Assembly (NCBI GenBank): GCA_009377605.1
Contig: WHTT01000004.1
Coordinates: 58,185 to 122,184, forward strand
Direction of reading: 5' to 3'
DNA length: 64,000 nucleotides
Source: Luteitalea sp.
GTDB lineage: Bacteria; Acidobacteriota; Vicinamibacteria; Vicinamibacterales; Vicinamibacteraceae
Below the pieces are notes generated by a model. The model had not been told where the DNA came from. It saw only the letters and a program-made list of their open reading frames with translations, and did no database searches. This document shows positions 16,933-24,685 of the stretch, in pieces; position 1 is the stretch's first letter, and each line of letters begins with the position of its first letter. The position numbers and the translations under genes were made by a program.

Positions 16933-18530
16933 CGCAACCAGCGGAAATACCCTTTCAAGAGACGCCCAACGGATGGCGTCAGACGTGCGCGGCGGTAGGC
17001 ATCGCCCAGGCGTCGAATCACCTCCGACTGCGTGGGATACGGATGAATCGTCTGCGAGAGCGTCGCAGCGCCCAGACCCGCCGTCATGGCAAGTGTGATC
17101 TCCCCAATCATGTCGCCCGCGCGCCTTGCCACGATCGTGGCACCGAGGATGCGCCCTCGATGCCGATCCGTGTGGAGCCGCGCAAAGCCATTGGTTTCCT
17201 CGTCGAGGACGGCACGATCGATGTCCGTGAGATCGACATCAAAGGTCCGCACATCGAAGCCCTGCTCGTCCGCCTCTTGCGCGGACAAGCCGACGTGCGC
17301 CACTTCAGGGTCCGTGTACGTGCACCACGGAATCACGAGCGCTCTCGCCTTCTTTCGCCCGAAGAACAACGCGTTTTGAAGGACGATACGCGCCATTGCG
17401 TCGGCGGCGTGGGTGAACTTCCACGCCGAGCAGACGTCGCCCGCCGCGTAAATGCGCCGATTCGTCGTCCGCAGGCGATCATCGACGCGGACGCCTCCCT
17501 GTGCGAGCTCTACGCCGGCCGCGGCAAGCTCGAGGCCTGCGACGTTCGGCTCACGCCCGACCGCCAGGAGGATCTCGTCGGCCTCCACGCCTTCTTCACC
17601 TTGACCACGGTTGAAGCCCACGTGCTTCCCGTTCGGTCCGCGCGCGACGCGTGTGAGTCTGGCGCCCAGACACAGGGCGATGCCGTCCTGAATGAAGCGT
17701 CGGTGGAGGAACGCCGCTACGTCCGGATCCTCGCGCGGCAGGAGCTGCCGATCGAGACTGATGATCGTCACGCGGCTACCGAAAGAGGCAAACGCCTGTG
17801 CCATTTCGCAGCCGATTGGTCCAGCGCCAATCACGAGCAGTCGACGAGGTAGTGTCGTCAAACCGAAGAGGGTCTCGTTGGTCAGGTATCCCACCTCAGT
17901 GAGCCCGGTCACCGGAAGCGCGGCCGCGCGCGCGCCGGTCGCGATCACTGCGCGCGAGAAGGTCAGGCGCTGGTCACCCACCATCACAGCGTTGCGGCCG
18001 CAGAAGCTGGCCTTGCCCAAGTACACGTCCACCCCGAGGTCACTGAAACGTCGCGCGGAGTCGTGTGGCGCGAGATGCGCTCGGAGCCGGCGCAGTCGAT
18101 CCATCGCCACGGCGAAATCGACACGGACATCCTCACTCGAACGGACACCGAGTCGCGCCGCCCGTTTGACGTCATGGGCTGTACGCGCCACGTGCAAGAG
18201 CGCTTTCGAGGGCACGCAACCGTAGTTGAGACAGTCACCGCCCATCAAGTGTTGCTCGACCAGCGCCACGCGTGCCCCGAGCGCGGATGCACCGGCGGCC
18301 GTCACGAGACCTGCCGTGCCGGCACCCACGACGACGAGGTTGTAGCGCCGACGAGGGGTTGGATTGATCCAATCGGACGGATGCACGTTGTCGACGAGCT
18401 GCCGATCGTGCGGATCGGCAGGCAGCAGGCCGAACTCCGTGAAGTCCAACGACGCCGGTTCCACGGCTGTCCCGACGCCGTCGGCCGGCGCGCGGTAGCC
18501 GAGAGTCTGACGCTCACTCACACCGCGCAT
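16929..18530 (-). CDS. FAD-dependent disulfide oxidoreductase (dihydrolipoamide dehydrogenase / MerA-like)
   Basis: A 533-residue flavoprotein. After about 60 leader residues come the FAD motif LVVVGAGTAGLVTAAGASALG, the redox-active GGDCLNYGCVPSKALL, the NAD(P) motif LLVIGAGPIGCEMAQAF, the second FAD motif RIYAAGDVC, and the C-terminal dimer motif IHPYPTQSEVIRRL. These define the class I pyridine-nucleotide disulfide oxidoreductases. It lacks an N-terminal HMA domain and a C-terminal vicinal Cys pair, so mercury reduction is unlikely. The start at 18530 overlaps the stop of the CusF-SCO gene (TGATG), and the stop overlaps the glycosyltransferase start, so the genes are coupled. Confidence 0.88.
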   Translation of the reverse strand: MRGVSERQTLGYRAPADGVGTAVEPASLDFTEFGLLPADPHDRQLVDNVHPSDWINPTPRRRYNLVVVGAGTAGLVTAAGASALGARVALVEQHLMGGDCLNYGCVPSKALLHVARTAHDVKRAARLGVRSSEDVRVDFAVAMDRLRRLRAHLAPHDSARRFSDLGVDVYLGKASFCGRNAVMVGDQRLTFSRAVIATGARAAALPVTGLTEVGYLTNETLFGLTTLPRRLLVIGAGPIGCEMAQAFASFGSRVTIISLDRQLLPREDPDVAAFLHRRFIQDGIALCLGARLTRVARGPNGKHVGFNRGQGEEGVEADEILLAVGREPNVAGLELAAAGVELAQGGVRVDDRLRTTNRRIYAAGDVCSAWKFTHAADAMARIVLQNALFFGRKKARALVIPWCTYTDPEVAHVGLSAQEADEQGFDVRTFDVDLTDIDRAVLDEETNGFARLHTDRHRGRILGATIVARRAGDMIGEITLAMTAGLGAATLSQTIHPYPTQSEVIRRLGDAYRRARLTPSVGRLLKGYFRWLR

Positions 18531-19588
18531 CAGGGCACCTCTGCGGTCCAATTCGATTTCATCGCTGCATCTCGGCGGTCATCTTCGGACCATTCTACGT
18601 GGTCCGGCGCAAGAATACGGTCACAGAGGGATCCTTCGTCGCGGGTTGGCTCCGTCATCGGCGGCGGTGAGGCGGACCGATCGCCTGCTTCATCGATATG
18701 GCGGAGGAGGTCGGCGGCCGTCCACTCATTGCCCCGCAGTACGGTCACCACACGCCCCTGCGGATCGACGACCGCCGTCCGGAGCGCGTGCATGATCTCG
18801 CTGCCCTGCTGTTCGTAGACCAAACCGAAGAAGCCCGCAAACCGGCGAACGTTCTCCAGTTCACCAGTCAAGAGGCGCCATGACACGTTGCCGCGGACCG
18901 AAACGCGGTTCCGTCGGTCGCCTCGCGCGACGAGGCGCGCAGCGTACTTGCGCAACACCGCAGGTGTGTCGTATTCGGGGTCAACGGTCACCGGCACGAA
19001 CTGCGTCTTCGGCATCCCGCCCGGTCGCGCCTGCAACAGCGTTGCCGTCTCGGTGAAGCGTCGCATCATCAGCGGGCAAAAGTCGGGGAGCGGACAACGC
19101 GTGTAGATGAACGTGACGACGGACACGTGGCCCGTGAAGTCGCGCTCGCGAACGGGCTGCTCGTCCTGATCAACGAGAGACAGCGCAGGTACCCTCGTGC
19201 CCGGCGCTGGCGCCCCCGGCAGATGGCCGGCCTCACCGCCCCGCGAATTGTCCGATGCGCTGTTCCTCGTCACGACGATCTGTTGCAGCCACGAGCGCTC
19301 GCCATCGACGACAAGTGTCGCCGCAACGCGGTCTCCTGGTGCCATGGCCTGCAGCGCCCACTGCTCCTTGACCGCGAATTCCATCGTCATGGCTTGCATC
19401 ACACCTTCGATTTCTTCGTGCGCAACAGTCACCTTGCGTGCCGATGGCGCGACCGACACAACGCGACCGACCAGGGGAAATTGCTGCGCGCCAGGACGCA
19501 TCTCGAACTCCGAGTCGCTCGCCTGTCCGCCGCGCTCACAGCTGCTCACCATGAGGCAACCACAGAGGATGAACAGCAACCACCCCAT
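18530..19588 (-). CDS. CusF-like domain fused to SCO1/SenC-type copper chaperone, lipoprotein
   Basis: A 352-residue exported protein. The start at 19588 begins a lipoprotein signal (MGWLLFILCGCLMVSSC, lipid Cys near residue 17). Residues about 38-105 are CusF-like (VGRVVSVAPSARKVTV, GVMQAMTMEFAV, MAPGDRV). Residues about 135-305 are a SCO1/SenC thioredoxin fold with YTRCPLPDFCPLM (two Cys) and a distal MHALRTAVVDP His. SCO proteins deliver copper to cytochrome oxidase Cu-A or reduce its Cys pair; the CusF part may hold copper or sense it. No oxidase genes are in the window. The acidic/polar tail after residue 310 is unassigned. An alternative start lies at 19663. Confidence 0.85.
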   Translation of the reverse strand: MGWLLFILCGCLMVSSCERGGQASDSEFEMRPGAQQFPLVGRVVSVAPSARKVTVAHEEIEGVMQAMTMEFAVKEQWALQAMAPGDRVAATLVVDGERSWLQQIVVTRNSASDNSRGGEAGHLPGAPAPGTRVPALSLVDQDEQPVRERDFTGHVSVVTFIYTRCPLPDFCPLMMRRFTETATLLQARPGGMPKTQFVPVTVDPEYDTPAVLRKYAARLVARGDRRNRVSVRGNVSWRLLTGELENVRRFAGFFGLVYEQQGSEIMHALRTAVVDPQGRVVTVLRGNEWTAADLLRHIDEAGDRSASPPPMTEPTRDEGSLCDRILAPDHVEWSEDDRRDAAMKSNWTAEVP

Positions 19589-19789
19589 CGGTGCTAGCGA
19601 GCCAGCTCGCTGGAACACTGGATCCCTGCGCGGACTCCGCACGTGACACACCTCCTCGTCCATCGTATAGCGATCGACAGCGCTTGGTGGGCCTCGAGCC
19701 TCAGCTTCACAACCTCGACCCTTCGACCGTCATCGCTGAGATCAACGCCCAGGAGCGTTGACAGCGCCGCGTGCTAGGATCGGGCGCTT

Positions 19790-21004
19790 ATGGGAGACTT
19801 CTACCAAACAGGGGTTCTCGCCACGTTTCACCTCTTCCAGGAGGCAGGGGCCCTCGCCCGCCTCGAGCAAGAGCTCGTGCGGCACGCGCGCCAACGGCCC
19901 ATCGCGCTCATCGTACCGGCGCTCTACTCGGAGTTCGAAGGGGAAGCGCTCCCACGGATTATCGAGGAGCTCCGGAACGTCCCGTACCTCAAGCGGATCA
20001 TTCTCTCGCTCGATCGTGCCGAGCGTGCGCAATTCGACGAGGCTCGCAAGCGCCTGTCGACGCTGACGACGCCGGTGACCGTGGTCTGGCACGACGGCCC
20101 TCGCCTCCAGGACTTGTACGATCAGCTCATTGCCTACGAGCTCCCGATCGGACAGCAAGGAAAGGGACGCTCCTGCTGGATGTCCACCGGTTACGTACTG
20201 GCAAAGGGCGACTGCGAGGTCATCGCCATGCACGACGCCGACATCGTGACCTACGAGCGCGCCATGCTGGCGCGCCTCGTGTATCCGGTCACGAACCCGA
20301 CAATGGCGTACGACTTCGCGAAGGGATTCTATCCGCGGATCAGCAATCGCAAGATGCACGGGCGCGCGACGCGGCTCCTGATGACCCCGCTCGTTCGCAG
20401 CCTGGTTCGCATCATCGGACACCATCCGTATCTCGTGTATCTCGACAGCTTCCGCTACGTGCTCGCGGGCGAAATTGCCATCGTGTCAGACCTCGCGCGC
20501 GTGGTACGGGTACCGGCAGACTGGGGCCTCGAGGTGGGCACGCTCGGCGAGGTGTACAGAAATACGTCGAGTCGGCGTGTATGCCAGGTCGGGCTCGCCT
20601 ATCACTACGATCACAAGCACCGCGAGCTCTCACCAGACGATCCGAGCAAGGGCTTGATGAAGATGAGCGTCGACATCAGCAAATCCATCTTTCGCACGCT
20701 CGCAAGTGAGGGCATCACGCTATCGGCTGGCACCTTCCGCACCCTCTCGGCGGCATACGTCCGAACCGCTGAGGACACGATTCAACGCTTCCTCGACGAT
20801 GCGACGATCAACGGGCTCATGTTCGATCGTCACGAAGAAGAAACGGCCGTCGAGACCTTCGCCAAGGGCATGCAAATCGCGGCCGAGCAGTTCCTGGGGG
20901 ATCCGCTCGGCGTGCCACTCATCCCGAACTGGAACCGCATCGCGTCGGCGATCCCGGACTTCCTCGATCGGCTGCGTGAAGCAGTCGACGCCGATAACGC
21001 TTAA
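19790..21004 (+). CDS. Glucosyl- (or mannosyl-)3-phosphoglycerate synthase
   Basis: A 404-residue GT-A-fold transferase of the GpgS/GT81 type, which joins a sugar from NDP-sugar to 3-phosphoglycerate. Visible are LIVPALYSEFEG, RIILSLDRA, GQQGKGRSCWMSTGYVLAKG, the metal-binding HDADIVTYER and the acceptor-region GRATRLLMTPLVRSL and WGLEVGTLGEVYR. The next gene is a phosphatase of the matching family, so the pair should make the compatible solute glucosylglycerate or mannosylglycerate via its phosphate. Glucose is favoured by resemblance to GpgS but the sugar is not proven. It diverges from the CusF-SCO gene. Confidence 0.85.
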   Translation: MGDFYQTGVLATFHLFQEAGALARLEQELVRHARQRPIALIVPALYSEFEGEALPRIIEELRNVPYLKRIILSLDRAERAQFDEARKRLSTLTTPVTVVWHDGPRLQDLYDQLIAYELPIGQQGKGRSCWMSTGYVLAKGDCEVIAMHDADIVTYERAMLARLVYPVTNPTMAYDFAKGFYPRISNRKMHGRATRLLMTPLVRSLVRIIGHHPYLVYLDSFRYVLAGEIAIVSDLARVVRVPADWGLEVGTLGEVYRNTSSRRVCQVGLAYHYDHKHRELSPDDPSKGLMKMSVDISKSIFRTLASEGITLSAGTFRTLSAAYVRTAEDTIQRFLDDATINGLMFDRHEEETAVETFAKGMQIAAEQFLGDPLGVPLIPNWNRIASAIPDFLDRLREAVDADNA

Positions 21005-21007
21005 CGA

Positions 21008-21117
21008 GTCCTTGGTCCTTGGTTCCTGGTGCTTGGTGCGATCCTCCAAGCTGCCAAGGCGCACCAAGAACCTAGGACCGAGAACCAAGGACCAAGGACC
21101 AAGGACCAAGGACCAAG
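21008..21117. repeat. ACCAAGG heptamer repeats forming a large hairpin
   Basis: The left arm reads GTCCTTGGTCCTTGG and then CCTGGTGCTTGGTGCG; the right arm reads CGCACCAAGAACCTAGG and then five ACCAAGG-type units. The arms are imperfect complements around about 20 bases. The element fills the gap between the synthase and phosphatase genes and could cause partial termination or processing between them. Confidence 0.8.
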
Positions 21118-21120
21118 CAG

Positions 21121-22044
21121 TTGATCGTGTCTCACATCATCATCTTCAGCGATCTCGACGGCTCCCTGCTGGATGAGACAACCTACCAGTGGGACGCTGC
21201 GGCGCCAGCGCTGGACGCCGTGCGACGCGGGTCGATTCCTCTCGTGTTGGCGAGCAGCAAGACGCGCGCCGAGATGGTCTCATTGGCGTACGCCCTGGGA
21301 TTGACCGACGACCGCGGCCTTCGTAATCCGCTCATCATTGAGAACGGTGGCGGCGTATTGCTGCCCCACGATTCGGCGGTGGAGCTCTGGCCAGACGCCG
21401 TCTCGACCCCCGAGGGTTGGCTGATGGCGCTGGGCACACCCGTGGCCGCCCTCCGCGAGGCGCTCTTGGCAATCGCCGATGAGTGTGGCGTCCGAGCGCG
21501 AGGGTTCTCGGCGATGGCCGATGATGAGATTGCCACACTCACCAGCCTGAGCGCCGACGCGATTGCGCCCGCGCGCCAGCGCGAGTTCGATGAGCCGTTC
21601 GTGCTGACCGACGTGCGTGAGCCGCTGGACACCGAGACCGAGCGGTATCACGCCGCCGTCAAGTGCGTCCACCAGGCTGCCAAGGGACGAGGCCTGCGCG
21701 TGACTCACGGTGGGCGGTTTCTGCATCTGACTGGGGACGTCGACAAGGGGCGAGCCGCGGCTCTGGTGTTGCGCTGGTACGAGGAAAAAGGGGACAGGCC
21801 CCTTTTTGCGGGTCGAGCACAGGCAAAAAGGGGCCTGTCCCCTTTTTCCGTCGCGCTCGGGGATTCTCCCAACGACCTCTCGCTGCTGCAGCTGGTAGAC
21901 CAGCCCATCATCATCCCGCGCCCGAATGGGCGGCCGGATCCCGAGCTCAGGAGCGCATTGCCACATGCGACCGTCGCGCCGACTCCCGGACCCGCAGGAT
22001 GGAATCATGCCGTGCAGGCGCTGCTGGCAAAAGTCGAATGCTGA
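21121..22044 (+). CDS. Glucosyl-/mannosyl-3-phosphoglycerate phosphatase (HAD-IIB) with palindromic insert
   Basis: A 307-residue HAD phosphatase that should dephosphorylate the product of the preceding gene. Motifs: FSDLDGSLLD (nucleophile Asp near residue 10), LVLASSKTRAEM, NPLIIENGGGVLLP, the cap with HLTGDVDKGRA, and ALGDSPNDLSLL. Residues 222-242, between VLRWYEE and the ALGDSPND motif, are encoded by a perfect 23-bp inverted repeat with a 17-base spacer. Family members join these two blocks with a much shorter link, so this looks like a palindromic element inserted in frame; it would form a loop at the edge of the fold. The start is TTG at 21121, directly after the ACCAAGG repeats. Confidence 0.88.
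   Translation: MIVSHIIIFSDLDGSLLDETTYQWDAAAPALDAVRRGSIPLVLASSKTRAEMVSLAYALGLTDDRGLRNPLIIENGGGVLLPHDSAVELWPDAVSTPEGWLMALGTPVAALREALLAIADECGVRARGFSAMADDEIATLTSLSADAIAPARQREFDEPFVLTDVREPLDTETERYHAAVKCVHQAAKGRGLRVTHGGRFLHLTGDVDKGRAAALVLRWYEEKGDRPLFAGRAQAKRGLSPFSVALGDSPNDLSLLQLVDQPIIIPRPNGRPDPELRSALPHATVAPTPGPAGWNHAVQALLAKVEC
21785..21847. repeat. Palindromic element inserted in frame in a phosphatase gene
   Basis: Two 23-bp arms (21785-21807 and 21825-21847) are exact reverse complements. Each arm is itself nearly self-complementary: AAAAAGGGG at one end and CCCCTTTTT at the other, around ACAGG. Read in the gene frame they encode KGDRPLF and KRGLSPF. AT-rich arm ends stand out from the surrounding high-GC coding DNA. 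Confidence 0.9.
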
Positions 22045-22064
22045 GGGCGCTACTATAACGTCAG

Positions 22065-23606
22065 ATGCTGCTCGCCGACGTGATGCAGGCTTCCGCGCGG
22101 GTTGCGGCCACTCGGGCACGCTCGGAGAAGATCGCGCACCTCGCCGACCTCCTGCGCCGGTTGCTCCCGGAAGAGATCGACATCGCGGTCGCCTATCTCT
22201 CTGGCCGACTCCGACAAGGCCGTATTGGCCTCGGCTGGGCCGCCGTTCGCGACGCCCGCGCGGGAGGTGCCGCCGGCACTTCGAGCTTGACACTGCTGGA
22301 AGTAGATCACGCGTTGGCGCAGCTTGCGCGCACGACTGGGCGAGGCTCGACAACCGAGCGCGCCGGTCAGCTCGGCAGGCTCTTTGCTCGCGCCAGCCCC
22401 TCCGAGCAGGATTTCCTCACCCGTTTGATTCTGGGCGAGCTGAGGCAAGGGGCACTCGCTGGCGTCATGGAAGAAGCGCTCGCAAGGGCCGCGGACGTGG
22501 ATCCTGGGGCCGTGCGGCGCGCGCTTCTCGTGGCCGGCGATCTGCACACGGTATCCCGTGCCGTGCTGGCCGAGGGGCGTTCGGGTCTCTCGCGGTTCTC
22601 GCTTCAATTGCTGCGGCCGCTACAGCCCATGTTGGCGCAACCAGCCGACAGTGTCGACGAGGCATTCGCGCGCCTGGGTGAAGCCGGCCTCGAGTGGAAG
22701 CTCGATGGCGCGCGTGTACAGGTGCATCGCGTGGATGATGAGGTCCGCGTGTTCTCCCGGCGCTTGAACGACGTCACGCCGGCGGTCCCGGAGCTGGTCG
22801 AGGCAGTTCGCGCATTGCCTGCGCGCCAGCTACTGCTCGATGGAGAGGTTCTCGTCCTCAGGCCAGACGGCACGCCGGAGCCGTTTCAAGTGACGATGCG
22901 GCGATTCGGGCGGAAGTTGAACGTCGACCGCTTGCGTGGCGAGCTGCCGCTGTCGCCGTTCTTCTTCGACCTGCTCCACCTCGATGGCGAAGACCTTCTC
23001 GACGAACCGTCGGCGGAGCGCGCACGTGCACTGCGCGCGATCGCGGACACACAGGCCGTCGTGCCTTACATGGTGACCGACGATCCCAACATCGCACGTG
23101 GCTTCCTGGACGAGGCGCTGGCGCGCGGCCATGAGGGACTCATGGCGAAGGCGCTCGGCTCGCCATACGAGGCGGGACGTCGGGGTTATGGATGGCTGAA
23201 GATCAAAGCGGCGCAGACGCTCGACCTCGTCGTGCTCGCGGCCGAATGGGGCCACGGGCGGCGGCAGGGGTGGCTGTCCAACTTGCACTTGGGCGCGCGC
23301 GACCCGGCGACCGGCAGCTACATCATGCTTGGAAAAACCTTCAAGGGTATGACCGACGCGATGCTGGTGTGGCAGACCGAAAAGCTCCTCGGCCTCGAGA
23401 TAACGCGTGACCAATGGACTGTTTATGTACGCCCCGAGCTCGTCGTCGAGATCGCGTTCAACGGCGTGCAGAAGAGTCCTCAATATCCAGGTGGCGTGGC
23501 CCTGCGCTTTGCACGCGTCAAGCGGTACCGACCGGATAAGCCGGTCGAGCAAGCCGACACTCTCGAGGCTGTTCGCAAAGTAGGGGCTAGGGATCTCGGG
23601 ATCTAG
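22065..23606 (+). CDS. ligB: ATP-dependent DNA ligase
   Basis: A 513-residue ligase of the archaeal/LigB type. An N-terminal DNA-binding domain (residues 1-195) precedes the nucleotidyltransferase motif EWKLDGARVQVHR, whose Lys near residue 210 is adenylated. Later motifs are LLDGEVLVL, FFFDLLHLDGEDL, HEGLMAKALGSPYEAG, YGWLKIKAAQTLDLVV and an OB-fold domain with TFKGMTDAMLVWQTEKL. It seals nicks using ATP and is probably an accessory to the NAD-dependent replicative ligase, not seen here. It starts 21 bp after the phosphatase gene and may be co-transcribed with it. The end is followed by repeats. Confidence 0.94.
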   Translation: MLLADVMQASARVAATRARSEKIAHLADLLRRLLPEEIDIAVAYLSGRLRQGRIGLGWAAVRDARAGGAAGTSSLTLLEVDHALAQLARTTGRGSTTERAGQLGRLFARASPSEQDFLTRLILGELRQGALAGVMEEALARAADVDPGAVRRALLVAGDLHTVSRAVLAEGRSGLSRFSLQLLRPLQPMLAQPADSVDEAFARLGEAGLEWKLDGARVQVHRVDDEVRVFSRRLNDVTPAVPELVEAVRALPARQLLLDGEVLVLRPDGTPEPFQVTMRRFGRKLNVDRLRGELPLSPFFFDLLHLDGEDLLDEPSAERARALRAIADTQAVVPYMVTDDPNIARGFLDEALARGHEGLMAKALGSPYEAGRRGYGWLKIKAAQTLDLVVLAAEWGHGRRQGWLSNLHLGARDPATGSYIMLGKTFKGMTDAMLVWQTEKLLGLEITRDQWTVYVRPELVVEIAFNGVQKSPQYPGGVALRFARVKRYRPDKPVEQADTLEAVRKVGARDLGI

Positions 23607-23613
23607 GGGTCCA

Positions 23614-23690
23614 GGTAGGGCCGCCTCGCCGAGGCGGCCGTTATCTCGCCGAGGCGCCCGGACGGCGCGTCCGGCGAACGCGCCCTACCA
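23614..23690. repeat. GC-rich intergenic hairpin repeat (GGTAGGG...CCCTACC)
   Basis: Begins with a 30-base stretch (23614-23643) containing CCGCCTCGCCGAGGCGG that is identical to 41370-41399, then CGGACGGCGCGTCCGGCG and a closing CCCTACC. It is made of nested perfect dyads and lies just after the ligase gene. Confidence 0.8.
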
Positions 23691-23707
23691 ACGCTGACCT
23701 GTGTCCT

Positions 23708-23757
23708 AGACCCCTTGGTCCCTTGATCCCTTGATCCCTTGATCCCTTGATCCCTTA
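23708..23757. repeat. CCCTTGAT octamer tandem repeat
   Basis: About five copies of CCCTTGAT (first one CCCTTGGT) run into the stop codon of the beta-barrel protein gene. The complement ATCAAGGG matches the units at 63837-63950. Confidence 0.85.
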
Positions 23758-24285
23758 GAACTTAAAGGTTACGCCGCCGGTGAAGCGAACGAAGTCGAAA
23801 TCGATGTCACTCAGGTCGCCGCTCGCTGCGCGGAAGTAGCGCAAGTCGGCGCGTGCGCCCATCGTTGGTGACCAGAAGAAATTCGCACCTCCACCGATGT
23901 TGAACCCGAACGAATTGAACGAGTCCGAGCCATTGACGCTATCCTGCGATAGACGAATGAGACCAATGCCACCACCCGCGTATGGCTCGACGATGGTGGG
24001 AGTTTCGAACACGTACATCGCGCCGCCCATCAAGGTGACAACGTCTGCGCTCACGTCGAACGGATCATCGTCATCCGCACCGCTGTGAATCCAGCCGAAG
24101 TCGGCCTCGATACCGATGGGCCCCGACAGGAACAGCCCGGACCCTCCAAGCGTGACGGCGCTCGAGTCGCCATCATCCGAGATGCCGAGGAACGGCGTCA
24201 CGTATGTCACATCCTGTGCTTGGGCGGCCGACGGCACCACAATCAGTAGTCCTAGACCAAAAAGAATCCCGAGAATTCGTCGCAT
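23755..24285 (-). CDS. Outer-membrane beta-barrel protein
   Basis: A 176-residue protein with a clean signal peptide (MRRILGILFGLGLLIVVPSAAQAQ) and a small barrel: alternating hydrophobic strands such as TYVTPFLGISDD, GPIGIEADFGWIH, VVTLMGGAMYVFE, PYAGGGIGLIRLS and the closing GGVTFKF with terminal Phe, which fits BAM-dependent assembly. Acidic loops (HSGADDDDPFD) may bind cations. AGGAGG lies just before the ATG, deciding the start at 24285. It resembles the OmpA-like porin/outer-membrane barrel superfamily but no specific role can be given. Confidence 0.82.
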   Translation of the reverse strand: MRRILGILFGLGLLIVVPSAAQAQDVTYVTPFLGISDDGDSSAVTLGGSGLFLSGPIGIEADFGWIHSGADDDDPFDVSADVVTLMGGAMYVFETPTIVEPYAGGGIGLIRLSQDSVNGSDSFNSFGFNIGGGANFFWSPTMGARADLRYFRAASGDLSDIDFDFVRFTGGVTFKF

Positions 24286-24685
24286 TCCTTCGCCTCCTTC
24301 GTGAGGTGTCTGAACGTGCCGGTCGCGTGAACAACGGCGGCCGGCGAATGAAAGCAAGAACAATTGCCGATTAGTGAACGCTCTCATCCCTACCTGGGTT
24401 TGTCCGAGGCTCAACCATTACCGGACACTAGTTCTGTATTCGACCACCCACGGCTCGCGTAGCCACGGGTCAGCCGATGAAAAGCTCAGGCGCGCCAGGA
24501 GGGAAAAATCACGTTGCAGCGTAAGAGCTGAGACGCTGCATCGACCTGAGCTGGAGGTGCGCAATCGCACAGCCGAGCCGGCCGCACGAAAGCGCAGGGA
24601 ATTAAGACTATACGTTACATCCTCGCTAAATGCAAAACGCTTGGGCAGCCAGCGGGACGCTGGCCTCTCATGCTAGGCTGAGTCG
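24286..24685. other. Intergenic interval with one short hairpin
   Basis: About 400 bases between divergent genes. A GCAGCGT...ACGCTGC hairpin lies near 24514-24537 and GGACACTAG near 24423 resembles one end of the MITE at 2568 without a partner. A less GC-rich stretch near 24600-24630 may hold a promoter for the VWA gene. No gene or structured RNA was recognised. Confidence 0.45.

Noticed and set aside
16926..17852. A 308-codon plus-strand frame opposite the flavoprotein
   Set aside because: The opposite strand carries the redox and nucleotide motifs of a disulfide oxidoreductase; this frame has none.
16929..18530. Mercuric reductase
   Set aside because: It lacks the N-terminal metal domain and the C-terminal Cys pair, and no other mer genes are nearby.
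24415..24430. GGACACTAG as a third MITE copy
   Set aside because: Only one end-like fragment, with no opposite end and no core sequence nearby.
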